Part shown: positions 41,576 to 48,795 of the stretch, one piece after another
How positions within the stretch are numbered: the first letter of the stretch is position 1
Layout of the letters: every line of letters begins with the position of its first letter
Source of the DNA: Pelagibius sp965227505
GTDB lineage: Bacteria > Pseudomonadota > Alphaproteobacteria > Kiloniellales > Kiloniellaceae
Assembly: GCF_965227505.1 (NCBI RefSeq)
Contig: NZ_OZ245757.1
Span: forward strand, 930,001-994,000
Direction of reading: 5' to 3'
Length of the DNA: 64,000 nucleotides
Position numbers and translations under genes: made by a program
Notes under the pieces: generated by a model
The model's database searches: none
What the model was told of the DNA's origin: nothing
The model's input: only the letters and a program-made list of their open reading frames with translations

Positions 41576-42409
41576 TTACTGCAGCACCCGCAGCAGGGAC
41601 TGCGGGATCTGGTTGGCCTGCGATACGGCCGAGACCGCCGCCTGAACCAGCACCTGGTTCGAGACCAGCTTGCTCTGTTCAGCCGCCAGATCGACGTCCA
41701 TGATCGCAGACTTGGCCGCGTCGATGTTCTCCAGCGAGGTCGCGATCTGCTGACCGCGGAACTCGAAGCGAGAAATCAACGCACCGGCCGTCGCCCGTGC
41801 CTCCGACACCGTGTTGATCGCGGTGTCGATCAGCGCCATGGCACCATCCGCTGAAGCGGCCGTGGAGACGGAGACATCAACACCCAGGGCCGCAGCCCGG
41901 AAATCGGCCGTCGCCGCCGCCAGAGTGCCAAAGTCGACGGTGATGGTGTCGCTGACGTCGGTGCCGACAAAGTAGTCGGAAGGCCCGGCGGTGCCGACCA
42001 GCAGAGACTGGCCGTTGAACCGGGTGGTCAGGGCGATATCGGTGATCTCGCCGACCAGCTGCTGATACTCGGCGTCGATGAAGCCGCGTTCCGTATTGGT
42101 CGGCACGCCCGACAGCGACTGGGCCGCCAGGGCCTTCATCCGCTGCAGAACGTCGGCGATGCGGCCGAGACCGCCGTCGGCGACCTGCACCACGGAAGCA
42201 CCCTGGGAGGCGTTGATCCCCGCCTGGGTCAGAGAGGTGACGTCGGCGTTCAGACGCGTGCCGATGGCAAGACCGGCGGCATCGTCCGACGCCTTCACGA
42301 TGCGAGAGCCGGAGGCCAGCTTGCTGACCGAGCTCGTCGCCTGGGACGAGTTGTAGTTGAGAAAACGGAGGGCCGAGTTGGCCGCCGTATTCGTAGCAAC
42401 AACAGGCAT
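41576..42409 (-). CDS. flagellin 10 (group I, first gene of operon A)
   Basis: 277 residues from ATG 42409. The frame is open for 34 more codons upstream, but these fall in the leader. The variable part (DFGTLAAATADFRAAALGVDVSVSTAASADGAM) is the counterpart of flagellin 5, and LLVGTAGPSDYFVGTD also pairs with it. First gene after the operon A promoter at 42532. Confidence 0.95.
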   Translation of the reverse strand: MPVVATNTAANSALRFLNYNSSQATSSVSKLASGSRIVKASDDAAGLAIGTRLNADVTSLTQAGINASQGASVVQVADGGLGRIADVLQRMKALAAQSLSGVPTNTERGFIDAEYQQLVGEITDIALTTRFNGQSLLVGTAGPSDYFVGTDVSDTITVDFGTLAAATADFRAAALGVDVSVSTAASADGAMALIDTAINTVSEARATAGALISRFEFRGQQIATSLENIDAAKSAIMDVDLAAEQSKLVSNQVLVQAAVSAVSQANQIPQSLLRVLQ

Positions 42410-42480
42410 GGTTCTACTCCTTCTACATGAAGTGCCCCCACCGCTCCTTGCCGTGGGGATTGAACCCGTCCTACGTGGAC
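42410..42480 (-). ncRNA. conserved hairpin leader of flagellin 10 (operon A leader)
   Basis: CCGUCC-ACGUA-GGACGG (six perfect pairs), a CCCCAC...GUGGGG hairpin with AAGGAG in its loop, then CUUC-AUGUA-GAAG followed by AGAAGGAG. The loops fit ANGUA; all three stems differ from the intergenic copies. Confidence 0.6.
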
Positions 42481-42531
42481 GGATATGCCCAGCGCCGCGC
42501 CTTACCGGCACGGGGCAGCGGTCACCTTTGC

Positions 42532-42547
42532 AGCAAGTCGGATGCCA
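42532..42547 (-). promoter_or_regulatory. sigma-54 promoter of flagellin operon A
   Basis: On the minus strand TGGCATCCGACTTGCT, an excellent -24/-12 match with ten bases between GG and GC. It predicts a leader of about 110 bases before flagellin 10. Confidence 0.85.
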
Positions 42548-42635
42548 GACTCATCATCCAAGGGTTGTTCTTATTCAGAATCAGATCCCTAGCCAGCCTT
42601 GTTCAGAAACAATACGAAGGTAAGAAGTGGGAAAA

Positions 42636-42703
42636 CGGCAAGATTTGCCGAGCGAACCCGGCAAATCTTGCCGTTTTTTGCGAAACGCCGGTGCAATTTG
42701 CCG
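42636..42703. promoter_or_regulatory. FlbD-like sites upstream of operon A, two in inverted arrangement
   Basis: CGGCAAGATTTGCCG (42636-42650) and CGGCAAATCTTGCCG (42659-42673) are reverse complements of each other, each also a near-palindrome. GGTGCAATTTGCCG (42690-42703) is a third, weaker copy. They lie 90-170 bases upstream of the promoter. Confidence 0.65.
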
Positions 42704-42796
42704 ATGCAAATCACTTATGACGATAGTCCAGTCGTCCTAATCAAAATGCAGCAGAACGAAGGCTATAGAGTTCGGTCAAGCAGGCCAGCCGGCCGG

Positions 42797-42824
42797 GAAA
42801 AGGGGCGCCGGCGAAACGGCGCCC
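42797..42824 (-). terminator. terminator of flagellin 11
   Basis: On the minus strand GGGCGCCG-TTTCGC-CGGCGCCC followed by CTTTTCCC; an eight-pair stem 28 bases after the flagellin 11 stop. Confidence 0.85.
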
Positions 42825-42851
42825 TTTCTCATTCACTCTGCGTTGCGGGCC

Positions 42852-43706
42852 TTACTGCAGCAGTCTCAGCAAGGCCTGCGGTAGCTCGTTGGCCTGGGAC
42901 AGCGCCGAGACAGAGGCCTGCACAAGGACCTGGGAGGAGACCAATCTGCTTTGCTCCGCCGCCAGATCGACATCCATGATCGATGATTTCGCCGCCTCTA
43001 TATTCTCAAGCGAGGTGGCGATCTGCTGACCGCGGAACTCGAAACGGGAGATCAAAGCACCGGCCGTCGCCCGCGCTTCCGAAATGATGTCGATGGCCGA
43101 ATCGACAATGGTCATCGCCGACACCGCGGCGGTTATACTCGAAACTGCTGCGGCAGCGACCGACGCAGCACCAAATCCCATCGCCGTGGCATGGAAAGCC
43201 GAAGCGGCCGCTGCCATGGAAGAATAAGAGACAATGATGTTGTCGCCGGCTTCACTGCCGACAAAAAAGCTCTGCGGCGACGCGCCGGAACCATCCAGAA
43301 GCGAGGCACCGTTGAACCGCGTTGTCGCGGCAATGGCCGTGATCTCCGCCCGCAGTTCCTGGAACTCGGCGTCGATGAATCCACGCTCAGTGTCGGAAGG
43401 CACGCCGGACAGCGACTGGGCCGCCAGGGCCTTCATACGCTGCAGCACGTCGGCGATACGGCCGAGGCCACCGTCGGCCACCTGCAGCACCGAGGCGCCC
43501 TGGGAGGCATTGACTGCCGACTGGCGTAACACCGTGACGTCGGCCAGCAGGCGCGTGCCGACGGCCAGGCCGGCGGCATCGTCGGAGGCCTTCACGATGC
43601 GGGAACCTGAAGCCAGCTTGGAGACCGAGGAGCCCGACTGCATTGAATTGAAGTTCAGGAACCTGAGTGCTGAGTTGGCGGCCGTGTTCGTCGTAACCGT
43701 AGGCAT
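42852..43706 (-). CDS. flagellin 11 (group II, single gene)
   Basis: 284 residues of the second type: MPTVTTNTAANSALRFLNFNSMQSGSSVSKL at the start and a C-terminus SQVLVQASVSALSQANELPQALLRLLQ. TRLLADVTVLRQSAVNASQGASVLQ and GVPSDTERGF separate it from group I. Variable part: SGASPQSFFVGSEAGDNIIVSYSSMAAAASAFHATAMGFGAASVAAAAVSS. It has its own sigma-54 promoter and terminator. Its leader lacks the ANGUA hairpins and uses TTTGGAG as SD. Confidence 0.94.
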   Translation of the reverse strand: MPTVTTNTAANSALRFLNFNSMQSGSSVSKLASGSRIVKASDDAAGLAVGTRLLADVTVLRQSAVNASQGASVLQVADGGLGRIADVLQRMKALAAQSLSGVPSDTERGFIDAEFQELRAEITAIAATTRFNGASLLDGSGASPQSFFVGSEAGDNIIVSYSSMAAAASAFHATAMGFGAASVAAAAVSSITAAVSAMTIVDSAIDIISEARATAGALISRFEFRGQQIATSLENIEAAKSSIMDVDLAAEQSRLVSSQVLVQASVSALSQANELPQALLRLLQ

Positions 43707-43807
43707 GATATTGCTCCAAAGACCTGCTTGAGTGCTCGTCCGCCCCCCGCCTTCCTGCCGGGGCGCTGCGCCGTAAGTGCTTGGCGCGCAAGGGACACGG
43801 GATGATT

Positions 43808-43823
43808 TGCACAGACCGTGCCA
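43808..43823 (-). promoter_or_regulatory. sigma-54 promoter of flagellin 11
   Basis: On the minus strand TGGCACGGTCTGTGCA, a full consensus -24 half and TGCA at -12, spacing ten. About 100 bases before the start codon. Confidence 0.85.
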
Positions 43824-43897
43824 GTTTCCGCTTCTCCATTTTTATCAACTAAAACAATAGGTTGAAGATAATCGGTTGGCAGAAGTCATGCAGTCCC

Positions 43898-43948
43898 GCG
43901 GCAACTTGCGGAAGAATTTTCTGTGCCGCCGGGAAAGCTTTGCCGCCC
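43898..43948. promoter_or_regulatory. FlbD-like sites upstream of flagellin 11
   Basis: GCGGCAACTTGCGG (43898-43911) and GCCGGGAAAGCTTTGCCG (about 43928-43945) lie 75-125 bases upstream of the promoter and match the recurring GGCAA/TTGCC pattern loosely. Confidence 0.5.
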
Positions 43949-44025
43949 GGCAGTTGGCGGCGGGGCGTAGAGGACGAAAAAAAGGACTGCAGAGGAGGGC
44001 GCGAAAGGAAAACCTGTGAGGGGTG

Positions 44026-44068
44026 GAAAAAGAACGGGGCGAGAAGCCAATGGTGGCCCCCCGCCCCG
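44026..44068 (-). terminator. probable terminator of flagellin 12
   Basis: On the minus strand CGGGGCG and CGCCCCG pair around a 20-base loop and are followed by TTCTTTTT. The stem is shorter and the loop larger than for the other flagellin terminators. Confidence 0.6.
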
Positions 44069-44091
44069 CTCACCTCTGCCCAACGAGGTAA

Positions 44092-44934
44092 CTACTGAAG
44101 CAGTCTCAGCAAGGCCTGCGGCAATTCGTTGGCCTGCGAAAGTGCCGAGACCGAGGCCTGCACAAGGACCTGGGAGGAGACCAATCTGCTTTGCTCCGCC
44201 GCCAGGTCGACATCCATGATCGATGACTTGGCCGCCTCGATGTTCTCCAGCGAGGTGGCGATCTGCTGGCCGCGGAACTCGAAACGGGAGATCAGCGCAC
44301 CCGCCGTCGCCCGGGATTCGGAGATCAGATCGATGGCCCGGTCGACGACCGACATGGCCGCCGAGGCGGCGCCGGCGCTCGCCACGTTCGTCGTCGCCGT
44401 GATGCCGATCGCCGCTGCCGAGTAAGCATCGGCGCTGCCGGCCAGGGCGGAGTAGATCACGGTGATATTGTCTCCGGCCTCGCTGCCGACGAAGAAGCTC
44501 TGCGTGGTCGCGCCCGTGCCGTCGAGAAGCGACGCACCGTTGAAGCGCGTGGTCTGGGCGATCGCGGTGATTTCCGACCGCAGTTCCTGGAACTCGGCGT
44601 CGATGAAGCCGCGTTCCGTGTTCGAGGGCACGCCCGAGAGCGACTGGGCCGCGAGCGCTTTCATACGCTGCAGCACGTCTGCGATGCGCGCGAGGCCGCC
44701 ATCGGCCACCTGCAGCACCGAGGCGCCCTGGGAGGCATTGACTGCCGACTGGCGCAGCACCGTCACATCGGCCAGAAGCCGTGTGCCGACGGCCAGGCCG
44801 GCGGCGTCGTCGGAGGCCTTCACGATGCGCGAGCCGGACGCCAGTTTCGAGACCGACGACCCCGACTGCATCGAGTTGTAATTCAGGAACCTGAGTGCCG
44901 AGTTTGCGGCGGTGTTCGTTGTTACTGTAGGCAT
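44092..44934 (-). CDS. flagellin 12 (group II, single gene)
   Basis: 280 residues from ATG 44934; a 42-codon upstream extension would run through the promoter and is rejected. MPTVTTNTAANSALRFLNYNSMQSGSSVSKL and QASVSALSQANELPQALLRLLQ mark it as the sister of flagellin 11. Variable part: GTGATTQSFFVGSEAGDNITVIYSALAGSADAYSAAAIGITATTNVASAG. SESRATAGALISR replaces SEARATAGALISR. It is divergent from fliS2, which may be its dedicated chaperone. Confidence 0.94.
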   Translation of the reverse strand: MPTVTTNTAANSALRFLNYNSMQSGSSVSKLASGSRIVKASDDAAGLAVGTRLLADVTVLRQSAVNASQGASVLQVADGGLARIADVLQRMKALAAQSLSGVPSNTERGFIDAEFQELRSEITAIAQTTRFNGASLLDGTGATTQSFFVGSEAGDNITVIYSALAGSADAYSAAAIGITATTNVASAGAASAAMSVVDRAIDLISESRATAGALISRFEFRGQQIATSLENIEAAKSSIMDVDLAAEQSRLVSSQVLVQASVSALSQANELPQALLRLLQ

Positions 44935-45034
44935 AGGTCCACTCCAAATACCTGCTAGGGCAGAGACCCGGCGGCGTTGCGCCCTCGATCGGCAAGACCG
45001 GCAAGGGCAGACGACAACCGGACAATCCCTTCTC

Positions 45035-45051
45035 AGCACAGAACGTGCCAA
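45035..45051 (-). promoter_or_regulatory. sigma-54 promoter of flagellin 12
   Basis: On the minus strand TTGGCACGTTCTGTGCT, spacing ten, very like the flagellin 11 promoter. About 100 bases before the start codon. Confidence 0.85.
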
Positions 45052-45308
45052 CCCGACCAACTCGTCAATAACAGTTGAATCCCAGCAGCTTACGCGACTG
45101 CCTCTCGACCGCAGAGGGGCCTGCAGCGGCCGGATTGTGGAAAATCCTGCAGCGCGATCCGGGTAAAGATTTCCCCTCTCGAGCGAGTCACGGCGGGAGC
45201 CGAGGCCACCGCCCCACGCGGCAGGTCACCTTATGAATCTACATGGCGTTGGCAGCGTGCCGTCCGGGAGCAGGCCCGCTGCAACCCCGCTCCTCCTACA
45301 GTCCCCTG

Positions 45309-45400
45309 CCCGGCAAAGCGTAGCCGGAGAGGGCCGCTGCGCTCCCCCAGAAGACCGCCGCTCTGTGCCCCTGCAACCCGGCAAAGCTGTTCCTGCGGGC
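45309..45400. promoter_or_regulatory. FlbD-like elements upstream of fliS2-fliK-flgD-flgE
   Basis: CCCGGCAAAGCGTAGCCGG (45309-45327) and CCCGGCAAAGCTGTTCCTGC (from 45377) share a CCCGGCAAAGC half and lie 100-190 bases upstream of the sigma-54 promoter at 45501. Confidence 0.45.
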
Positions 45401-45500
45401 AGCAAGAACTGCAGGGCAAGAATCGACCGCGGGCTGGGCCAGGGTTTTTGCCTTCATTTTTTCATTATGAAAATCAAATACTTAATCCTCTGCAGCCAGT

Positions 45501-45516
45501 TGGCCCGGCGCTTGCT
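45501..45516 (+). promoter_or_regulatory. sigma-54 promoter for fliS2-fliK-flgD-flgE
   Basis: TGGCCCGGCGCTTGCT: GG and GC ten bases apart, with TTGCT at -12. It lies about 115 bases before fliS2. Confidence 0.8.
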
Positions 45517-45631
45517 TACTTCTTGCGTGACATGGATTGACCAGACAGATGCCGCCGACCGGTTCGGTGGACGCAGTGGCCGCAGACCGGCCCCTGCTCC
45601 AACACCCCGGAACGCGACACGGAGAAGAACA

Positions 45632-46087
45632 ATGCCGCTTACCGCAACCGAAGCATTCCGCAGCGAGGTCGCACGCGCCCGCCCCACGCGGGTTCTGGTG
45701 ATGCTCTACAACGAAGCGATCAACGGCCTGGCTGCCGCGATCAAGGCGATCGGCGACAACGAGATCGAGGAACGCTGCAACCGCATCAACGTGGTGACCG
45801 AGATCGTGGCCACCCTGCACATGAGCCTGGATATGGAAAAGGGCGGCGACGTCGCCGAGCAGCTGGGCGGCCTTTACCGCTTCATCCTCGCGCAGCTGAT
45901 CCGGATCAACATTCACAGCGACGCGGAAATGGCGGCGCAGATCATCGATGTGCTGAAGCCGCTGCGGGACGCCTGGGAAGAGGTCGACCGGCGGATTGCC
46001 GCAGGCGAAGACCTCTCGGCGATGGAAACCGCCATGCTGCAGCGGGTCGAGGCCGCCGGCAACCGCCTGGCCATCCACGCAGCCTAG
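45632..46087 (+). CDS. second FliS-like flagellin chaperone (FliS2)
   Basis: 151 residues from ATG 45632. The pattern is that of FliS: TRVLVMLYNEAINGLAAAIKAIGDNEIEERCNRINVVTEIVATLHMSLDMEKGGDVAEQLGGLYRFILAQLIRIN. The N-terminus lacks the AYQTA start of the fliS at 30457, and the two proteins are clearly diverged. The position beside the two group II flagellins, together with a shared divergent region, suggests specialisation for them. fliK follows after 58 bases. Confidence 0.85.
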   Translation: MPLTATEAFRSEVARARPTRVLVMLYNEAINGLAAAIKAIGDNEIEERCNRINVVTEIVATLHMSLDMEKGGDVAEQLGGLYRFILAQLIRINIHSDAEMAAQIIDVLKPLRDAWEEVDRRIAAGEDLSAMETAMLQRVEAAGNRLAIHAA

Positions 46088-46145
46088 GCGCTGCGTCGGC
46101 TCCCTTCACCATCGGCACCTTTAGAGAAGACGCGTAGAACCGGCG

Positions 46146-47846
46146 ATGCAAGTAACCAACAGCGAATTTCCCGCCATCGTAGGCGGTCCGCAGAACAACA
46201 CCGAGCAGCGGCCGGGCGACGGCGCGTTCGACGAGCTCCTGCGGCAGGAAGAAGCACGCTACGAAGAAACGGACTCCTGGCTTTCGGACCGCCAGCGTCA
46301 TGACGATGCCGGCAGCGAGCGCGCGGAGGACTATCGTGACGACGATCAGCGGGAACCAGCATCCGCGCGGGATCGTGACGATGATGACGACCGCGACAGC
46401 GAGTTCTTCGATCAGGCAACCGAAGAGCCCGATGAGGATCTGAGCGGCGACGCGCGTGAACCTTTGGAAACGGCTGAGAAACCATCGGAAAGCCCGAGCG
46501 GCGACCCCGATGAGCCCTTGGACGCCGGTTCGTCCGACACCACCACCTCAGCCGCTCAGAGCGCCGGATCCGACAGCAGCACTCAGGGCCAGACGCAAAC
46601 GGCCGGGGCGGACGGGGCCGGCACGCCGGCTGCCGCGCAGAGTAATGGTAACGGCACTGCCGCAGCCGCAGTCTCCGGCGGGGCCGCAGCAGCAGCACAG
46701 ACGACGTCGGCGCAGCCCGGTTCCGCCAACCGCACCGATACCGGTCAGGCCGCAGCGGCGGCCAGCGGCAGCGCCGCCACAACCGGCCAGACGACCGGCG
46801 CCGCCGCTCCGCCGCCCGCGACCTCAGCGGAGGGCCAGCAGACCGCTGGCACGGAGGCGGCCAAGACGAAGCCCGCCGACAGTGCTGCCCGCGGCGAAGC
46901 GGCGAGGCAAGCGGCGGGTCCCGGGTCCAACGCAGCGGCCACTGCCCCACGCGGCGAGGCGGCCGGAACCGGGGACACCGCACCACCGACCGATGAAGCG
47001 ATGGTGACCACCGAACGTGCCGGCGTGACATCCCGTCCCTCCGCTGCGCTTGGCGGAGCAGCCGCGACAGCCGCCATGGCCGAGCAGGCGAGACCCAGAG
47101 ACGAGACCGCGGGGGGCGCCGAGCGCAACACCCGTAAGAAAGGATCGGCCACTCCAGCCGGTCTGACGGGAAATGACGGGGCCGCCCAGTCCGCGGCGAA
47201 GCAGGGCGCGGGCAACACCGCAGCCGCCAATGCCGCCGCCCAGAGCGCGCAGCAAGCGACCGGCGCGGCCAACAACGCCAAGCCGGGCCCGCTGCCCGCT
47301 GCGGATGCCGGCGGCAATGCCAGCGGCAGCAATCCGTCACCGGGCGGCACGGCGCCCGGGACCATGACCGCGGCCTCGAGCCAGAACACCAGCTTTGCCG
47401 AGACCCTTGCCTCGACGCGGAGCAACCTGCCGTCAACGACGGCCGAGCAGGTCGCCGTGCAGGTTCAGAAAGCCCATCTTGCCGGCAAGGACCAGGTCAA
47501 CATCAAACTCAACCCCGCCGAACTGGGCCGCATCGACGTCAAGCTCGAGCGTGGTGACGACGGCGTTCTGCGCGCCGTTATCTCCGCCGAGCGGTCGGAG
47601 ACCCTGGACCTGCTGCAGCGCGATGCCCGCGGCTTGGAGCGGGCTCTCCAGGATGCCGGCGTGAAGACCGACTCCGGCAGCCTGAGCTTCAACCTGAAGG
47701 GCCAGCAGCACGCCGACCGTGAGGCCTCGAACGACAACACCGGCGGCGGACAGCCGACCGCCGACGCCGAACCGGAAGACTCACCGGCGACACCACCGCC
47801 GCCGGCTCTGGGCAGTCATGACGGCGCCCTGGACATCCGGGTCTAA
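46146..47846 (+). CDS. fliK: hook-length control protein FliK
   Basis: 566 residues. The first 440 are low-complexity (acidic, then Ala/Gly/Thr/Gln-rich), as fits a secreted molecular ruler. The C-terminal Flg_hook domain is clear: AEQVAVQVQKAHLAGKDQVNIKLNPAELGRIDVKLERGDDGVLRAVISAERSETLDLLQRDARGLERALQDAGV (about residues 445-520). It is directly followed by flgD and flgE, the hook genes it would control. A separate FliK-like protein is encoded at 61089. Confidence 0.92.
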   Translation: MQVTNSEFPAIVGGPQNNTEQRPGDGAFDELLRQEEARYEETDSWLSDRQRHDDAGSERAEDYRDDDQREPASARDRDDDDDRDSEFFDQATEEPDEDLSGDAREPLETAEKPSESPSGDPDEPLDAGSSDTTTSAAQSAGSDSSTQGQTQTAGADGAGTPAAAQSNGNGTAAAAVSGGAAAAAQTTSAQPGSANRTDTGQAAAAASGSAATTGQTTGAAAPPPATSAEGQQTAGTEAAKTKPADSAARGEAARQAAGPGSNAAATAPRGEAAGTGDTAPPTDEAMVTTERAGVTSRPSAALGGAAATAAMAEQARPRDETAGGAERNTRKKGSATPAGLTGNDGAAQSAAKQGAGNTAAANAAAQSAQQATGAANNAKPGPLPAADAGGNASGSNPSPGGTAPGTMTAASSQNTSFAETLASTRSNLPSTTAEQVAVQVQKAHLAGKDQVNIKLNPAELGRIDVKLERGDDGVLRAVISAERSETLDLLQRDARGLERALQDAGVKTDSGSLSFNLKGQQHADREASNDNTGGGQPTADAEPEDSPATPPPPALGSHDGALDIRV

Positions 47847-47864
47847 AACGGAAGGGACCGCGAT

Positions 47865-48677
47865 ATGGACATCACCCAAACACGCAGTCCGGTCAACGGT
47901 GTCCCCTTTGTTGACTCCAGCAGCAACGGGGGTCTGACAAACGGCACATCCCTGGCCGAGACCTTCGATACCTTCCTGACGCTGCTGACCACCCAGTTGC
48001 AGTATCAGGACCCGCTGGACCCGATGGACACCAACGAGTTCACCTCCCAGCTTGTCGAGTTCACCGGCGTCGAACAGGCGATCGCCACCAACGACAAGCT
48101 GGACGCGCTGATCAATCTGCAGAACACAAGCCAGCTCAACGACGCAGTCTCCTATATCGGAAAAACCGTGTCGGCGGACGGTATCGTCCTCATGCTTCAA
48201 GACGGCAACGCAACAGTCAACTACGCGCTCGGCGGCAACGCCTCCGAAGTCAACATCCTGATCATCGACGAACAGGGCGAGACCGTGCGCACTCTGGAAG
48301 GCAAGACCGCGGTCGGCGAGCACGAGATCGTCTGGGACGGTTTGGATGACGACGGCGACCCGCTGGACGACGGGCTCTACGGCTTCCTGGTCACGGCAAT
48401 CGACGGTGACGAGAACCCTGTGCCTCTTGTTCAGGGCACAGCCGGCGAAGTGACCGGCGTCAAGGTGGTCAACGGCGAGGTCGTCCTGGAGATCGGAGAA
48501 CTGGAGATCGAACTCAGGAAAGTCCTGACCATCAAGCAGACCGCCGACAGCGGAGGCGGCGACACACCGCCCGATGGTGGTAGCGACGCGCCGCCGGATG
48601 GAGACAGCGATACTCCACCGGATGGAGACACTGATCCACCTGCAGACGAGAACAGCGATCCGCCGGCTGACAGCTAA
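47865..48677 (+). CDS. flgD: hook-capping protein FlgD
   Basis: 270 residues. The N-terminal hallmark is FLTLLTTQLQYQDPLDPMDTNEFTSQLVEFTGVEQAI, and a TUDOR/FNIII-like part follows (GEHEIVWDGLDDDGDPLDDGLYGFLVTAIDGDENPV). An unusual C-terminal tail of about 40 residues consists of PPDG/PPAD and SD/GD repeats (from DTPPDGGSD to NSDPPADS) and is not part of a normal FlgD. The gene is 19 bases after fliK and 118 before flgE. Confidence 0.93.
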   Translation: MDITQTRSPVNGVPFVDSSSNGGLTNGTSLAETFDTFLTLLTTQLQYQDPLDPMDTNEFTSQLVEFTGVEQAIATNDKLDALINLQNTSQLNDAVSYIGKTVSADGIVLMLQDGNATVNYALGGNASEVNILIIDEQGETVRTLEGKTAVGEHEIVWDGLDDDGDPLDDGLYGFLVTAIDGDENPVPLVQGTAGEVTGVKVVNGEVVLEIGELEIELRKVLTIKQTADSGGGDTPPDGGSDAPPDGDSDTPPDGDTDPPADENSDPPADS

Positions 48678-48795
48678 CGGACCATGAGCTGACGCCGGAA
48701 CGAGACAAGATGCAACGAGACTTCAAGAACGGAAATCGGATCCGGGGCGCAGAGGAAAACGGCGCCACACCGGTTGTAACCAAGGAGACGATGTC

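Larger units (their letters stand above)
42410..42851 (-). promoter_or_regulatory. 442-base regulatory region between flagellins 10 and 11
   Basis: The gene-free stretch contains, in minus-strand order, the flagellin 11 terminator (42797-42824), FlbD-like sites (42636-42703), a sigma-54 promoter (42532-42547) and the operon A leader. Confidence 0.8.
43707..44091 (-). promoter_or_regulatory. 385-base regulatory region between flagellins 11 and 12
   Basis: The gene-free stretch holds the flagellin 12 terminator, FlbD-like sites (43898-43948), the flagellin 11 sigma-54 promoter and a short leader with a GC-rich hairpin (CCCCG-GCAGGAAGG-CGGGG). No coding frame is supported. Confidence 0.75.
44935..45631. 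promoter_or_regulatory. 697-base divergent regulatory region, flagellin 12 / fliS2
   Basis: This long stretch shows no convincing gene. It holds the flagellin 12 sigma-54 promoter (minus), a GGGTAAAGATTTCCCC element (45161-45176), two CCCGGCAAAGC elements (45309-45327 and 45377-45400) and the fliS2 sigma-54 promoter (plus). An in-frame extension of fliS2 covers part of it, but codon use and the promoter argue against translation. Confidence 0.75.

Noticed and set aside
32795..42409. Regularly repeated units about 0.9 kb long, CRISPR- or transposon-like at first sight
   Set aside because: Each unit is a complete flagellin gene with leader; there are no short repeats with spacers and no transposase.
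45233..45631. In-frame N-terminal extension of FliS2 of 133 codons
   Set aside because: It would run through the sigma-54 promoter at 45501, has no FliS homology, and ATG 45632 has an SD (GGAGAAG) at a good distance.
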